From: Rhodococcoides kyotonense
Lineage (GTDB): Bacteria > Actinomycetota > Actinomycetes > Mycobacteriales > Mycobacteriaceae
Assembly (NCBI RefSeq): GCF_900188125.1
Contig: NZ_FZOW01000001.1
Location: forward strand, 29,368-93,367
Direction of reading: 5' to 3'
Length of the DNA stretch: 64,000 nucleotides
The notes beneath the pieces were generated by a model, which searched no databases, was not told the DNA's origin, and worked only from the letters and a program-made list of their open reading frames with translations. Below are positions 61,360 to 64,000 of this stretch, piece by piece. Numbering within the stretch: the first letter of the stretch is position 1; each line of letters opens with the position of its first letter. A program made the position numbers and the translations under genes.

Positions 61360-62744
61360 GAGCACGCGACATTCCCACTCTCGCACTCGATTCCTACCAG
61401 CGCGCGGCACGGATAGCTCTGTCGAACCATCTGGTGACGACGACGTATCCCGATCGGATCGCGCTTCCTCTGCTGCGTCGATGGGCCACCGAACTTCGGG
61501 AGGACCTCCTCGATCTCTTCGGCTACCGACTCGAGGTCACCGAAACCACCGCGCGACTGTTCCCCGTCATCGACGCACTCGACACCAGTCAACCCGCTCG
61601 CACGGCCTCCGATCGCATCTTCGACCGTCGTCGCTACGCCTATCTCGCGCTGGCTCTGGCCGCACTGGGTCGCGCCGGCAACCAGATCACGTTGTCCGAG
61701 TTGGCCGATCACGTCGCAGCCGAAGCCGGGCAGGTCGACGGAGTCGAACTCGCGACGGACCGAGCAGCAGACCGAGACGCGTTCGTCGACGCCGTCGGAT
61801 GGCTCGGCGCTCGCGGCGCGATTTCCCTTGCCGACGGCGACGCGGGCGGCTGGGCGAGCAACCCGTCGGCGGGTGAGGCGCTCTACGACATCGAGCGATC
61901 CGTCGTCGTCGCGCTGTTCCGGCCGCCGCGCGCAGTGCAACACCTGCGATCGGTCACCGGCCTTCTGTCCGGATCCGACGCCGTCGTCGACGACGAGCAC
62001 GACACCCCGACTCCCTCCGATCCGAAAGAGACGCTTCGACGAGTCCGACGTGCCCTCGTGGAGAGGCCCGTCGTCTATTTCGACGATCTGGATCGAGACG
62101 GGAGATCCGCATTGGGCGCAGAGCGGACCGTGGCCGACGTCGAGATGCTGACCGGGTTGGTGTCGGAGCGTCGCGCGGAGGGTGTTGCGCTGATCGACAC
62201 GTCGGGTCGGTTGTCCGACATACGTTTTCCGAGCACCGGGACCATCGCGCAGGTTGCACTGTTGCTGGCCGGTGAGATGTCGGACCGCGTGATCGATCCC
62301 GACGCACCGGAATTGACCCGCTATGCACTGCCGGACGACACGGACCTCGTCGACAGCCTCGACGCCGCGATTCCGGGCGGCGGGATCTTCGACGATCTGG
62401 CCGAATTCGGTTCTGCAGCAGAAGGTTCCAGTGACGATTCGGATCCGACGACGTACCCGTTCCTCGAGAACAGCTGGCTCGCACACATCGTCACCGACCT
62501 GATCGAGCGGTTCGGTAAGACGTTCGCCGCGCAGTGGCAGGCGGACCCCGATGGACTCCGCGACCGCGCGATCACGATGCTCGATCGACTTCGGTTGGTG
62601 CACACCATGTCCGGCGGTGTGCTGGTTCTCCCCGCGATCGCACGCTACCGAGATGTCATGGTCAGCGTCCGTGAGCGGGCCCCGCAGGATTCACTGTTCG
62701 ACGACACCACAGCTCGCGACATCACAGATATCGAGGCGCACTAG
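61356..62744 (+). CDS. jetB: Wadjet type II component JetB (TIGR02678/DUF2398)
   Basis: A winged-helix KITE-like subunit of 462 residues that should bind the JetA kleisin. It matches TIGR02678: FDRRRYAYLALALAALGRAGNQITLSELADHVAAEA, SAGEALYDIERSVVVALFRPPRAVQHL, RVRRALVERPVVYFDDLDRD, EGVALIDTSGRLSDIRFPSTGTIAQVALLLA and, near the C-terminus, LDRLRLVHTMSGGVLVLPAIARY. The GTG at 61356 is coupled to the jetA stop, and jetC begins directly after its TAG. The tight spacing shows jetA, jetB and jetC are one transcription unit. Confidence 0.88.
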   Translation: MRARDIPTLALDSYQRAARIALSNHLVTTTYPDRIALPLLRRWATELREDLLDLFGYRLEVTETTARLFPVIDALDTSQPARTASDRIFDRRRYAYLALALAALGRAGNQITLSELADHVAAEAGQVDGVELATDRAADRDAFVDAVGWLGARGAISLADGDAGGWASNPSAGEALYDIERSVVVALFRPPRAVQHLRSVTGLLSGSDAVVDDEHDTPTPSDPKETLRRVRRALVERPVVYFDDLDRDGRSALGAERTVADVEMLTGLVSERRAEGVALIDTSGRLSDIRFPSTGTIAQVALLLAGEMSDRVIDPDAPELTRYALPDDTDLVDSLDAAIPGGGIFDDLAEFGSAAEGSSDDSDPTTYPFLENSWLAHIVTDLIERFGKTFAAQWQADPDGLRDRAITMLDRLRLVHTMSGGVLVLPAIARYRDVMVSVRERAPQDSLFDDTTARDITDIEAH

Positions 62745-64000
62745 ATGACTGCACATACTCAGCGCTTCCGCCCCACCCGCGCGGGAATCATCAATCTGTG
62801 GGATTACCGTGACCAGGAATTCTCGTTCGCCGACGGCCGCCTCGTGCTGCGTGGACCGAACGGGTCGGGAAAGACCAAGGCGCTCGAGGTGCTGTTCCCC
62901 TTCGTACTGGACGGACGAATCGAGCCGCGCAGGCTCAATCCCTTTGCGGGCGAAGAGCGCACGATGAAGTCCAACCTGCTGTATCGCGGCCAGGAAAGCG
63001 CACATTCGTACGTCTGGATGGAGTTCGGGCGCGGTTCGCGAGAAGATCCGGAGTCGGTGACCGTCGGCATCGGCATGCGGGCGAGCAAGTCGAACGACAA
63101 GGTCACCCGATGGTACTTCGTCACCGACGGCCGTGCGGGAGTGGACTTTTCGCTGCTCGGTTCGGACGACCGCCCGCTGACGAAGAAGCAGCTCGCCGAG
63201 CAGCTCGGCACCGATGCGCTGACCGACCGTCCCGTCGACTATCGCGCCTCGATCGATGCGCGGATGTTCGGCCTCGGCGCGCAGCGATACGACCAGTTGA
63301 TCAACCTGATCCTGACGCTGCGTCGGCCCCAGCTGGCGAAGAACCTCGATCCGAAGGGCCTGTCGCAGGCACTGACCGACGGCCTACGTCCGCTCGACGA
63401 CCAGCTGGTGCTCGAAGCGGCGCGCTCGTTCAGCGACATGGAAGAAGTCGGTCGCGCGCTGGAAGGACTCGCCCAAGCCGACCATGCTGCGAAGAACTTC
63501 GTGACCGTGTACTCGAAATATCTTCGTGTGCAAGCACGTTCGGACGTCGAGACCGTGACTCGACGCCTCGAGGCCGTCACGCATGCGACGACGGCCAACT
63601 TCGCTGCGGCGGCGTTGAAGGAACGCCGCCTGACCGAGCGCGCAGAGGCAGAAAAACGATTCGACGACGCCGAGCGCGCTTTCGATCAGGCTGTGGCCGA
63701 CCGTGAGACGCTGCAGCGTTCGAGCGCCTACGAGGGCAAACAACAGCTGGACGATCTTGCCGAGTCGGCAGCCAAGCTGAAGGTGTCCGCGGCGCAGCAG
63801 ACCGAACGGGCGCGCAAGGCCCAGTCCGATCTCGAACAGCGGTCCACGGAGGCCGCGCGCGCGGACACGGCGATGCGCGATTCGGTCGCCGCACTGAGCC
63901 GCGCCGAGGACGACCTGTTGGTGGCGGCCGAGGACGCGGGCATCGTCTGGACGCCCATGCCGTCGAACTCGCGCAGTGATCAGTTCAGCACCGCCCTTCG
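62745..64000 (+). CDS. jetC: Wadjet type II SMC-like ATPase JetC (TIGR02680), N-terminal part
   Basis: The first 418 codons of an SMC/SbcC-type ATPase cut by the window edge; family members exceed 1000 residues. The N-terminal head shows FRPTRAGIINLWDYRDQEFSFADGRLVLRGPNGSGKTKALE with Walker A GPNGSGKT, then NPFAGEERTMKSNLLYRG and YVWMEFGRGS, all typical of TIGR02680. From about residue 230 on, the charged, alanine-rich heptads (ERRLTERAEAEKRFDDAERAFDQAV) begin the long coiled coil. The ATG at 62745 abuts the jetB stop with no gap. A jetD gene (TIGR02679, toprim nuclease) is expected further right. Confidence 0.9.
   Translation, partial: MTAHTQRFRPTRAGIINLWDYRDQEFSFADGRLVLRGPNGSGKTKALEVLFPFVLDGRIEPRRLNPFAGEERTMKSNLLYRGQESAHSYVWMEFGRGSREDPESVTVGIGMRASKSNDKVTRWYFVTDGRAGVDFSLLGSDDRPLTKKQLAEQLGTDALTDRPVDYRASIDARMFGLGAQRYDQLINLILTLRRPQLAKNLDPKGLSQALTDGLRPLDDQLVLEAARSFSDMEEVGRALEGLAQADHAAKNFVTVYSKYLRVQARSDVETVTRRLEAVTHATTANFAAAALKERRLTERAEAEKRFDDAERAFDQAVADRETLQRSSAYEGKQQLDDLAESAAKLKVSAAQQTERARKAQSDLEQRSTEAARADTAMRDSVAALSRAEDDLLVAAEDAGIVWTPMPSNSRSDQFSTAL

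Overview
The window reads as a high-GC actinobacterial chromosome, most likely Rhodococcus or a close relative in the Mycobacteriales. The basis is a complete Pup-proteasome locus (mpa, dop, pup, prcB, prcA, pafA, pafBC), an aerobic cobalamin pathway with a CobI-CobJ fusion, F420-type flavin/deazaflavin reductases, a HelY helicase, and long runs of genes in the same order as the Mycobacterium tuberculosis segment from the Rv2061c-cobN region to metH. The genus is an inference; no rRNA or tRNA is present. Many genes start with GTG, and many neighbours overlap by ATGA or GTGA, which indicates translational coupling.

Layout, left to right. (1) 1-3581, minus: the first ~1190 codons of a non-ribosomal peptide synthetase that runs off the left edge (C domain, an orphan C-terminal C-lobe, then an A domain cut before A10). 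A 631-base stretch without a convincing gene follows. (2) 4213-7920, minus: fxsA - YtcJ-like amidohydrolase - lnt. (3) 8007-9848, minus: a NarL-type two-component system. (4) 9883-13546, plus: a TauE/SafE exporter and the TldD/TldE protease pair. (5) 13550-16586: a VOC protein and a short UvrA-like ABC ATPase, transcribed divergently. A strong hairpin then separates the latter from a PPOX-fold gene. (6) 16652-27321: the cobalamin block. A riboswitch-controlled cobN (with the PPOX gene) diverges from cobG-cobH-cobIJ, which converges on cobK-cobL-SDR. cobM is absent. An F420-dependent biliverdin reductase homologue diverges from the SDR gene.

(7) 27278-37861: M24 peptidase, 5'-3' exonuclease, DUF4333 membrane protein, helY, tatC, tatA, pafC, pafB, pafA. 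(8) 37952-39418: a PAP2 phosphatase-lipid kinase fusion sits inside the proteasome locus. (9) 39471-44789, minus: mpa, dop, pup-prcB-prcA, which with PafA form a full tagging, detagging, unfolding and proteolysis pathway. (10) 44968-48213: an MTB12-like lipoprotein behind a possible iron box, trmI, a RecB-like nuclease and a thioesterase. (11) 48234-53731, minus: metH - HAD phosphatase - hisE - hisG. MetH uses the cofactor made by region 6. (12) 53828-59226, plus: PAC2 protein, MFS transporter, a small unknown protein, nirB, nirD. (13) 59298-59777: a DUF4188 gene behind a 14-bp-arm palindrome.

(14) 59833-64000, plus: jetA, jetB and the first ~418 codons of jetC. These are three of the four genes of a type II Wadjet (SMC-family) plasmid-defence system, cut by the right edge. 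This is the clearest specialised system in the window. Most of the rest is conserved core genome, with further points of interest in the NRPS, the riboswitch leader and several unassigned palindromes.
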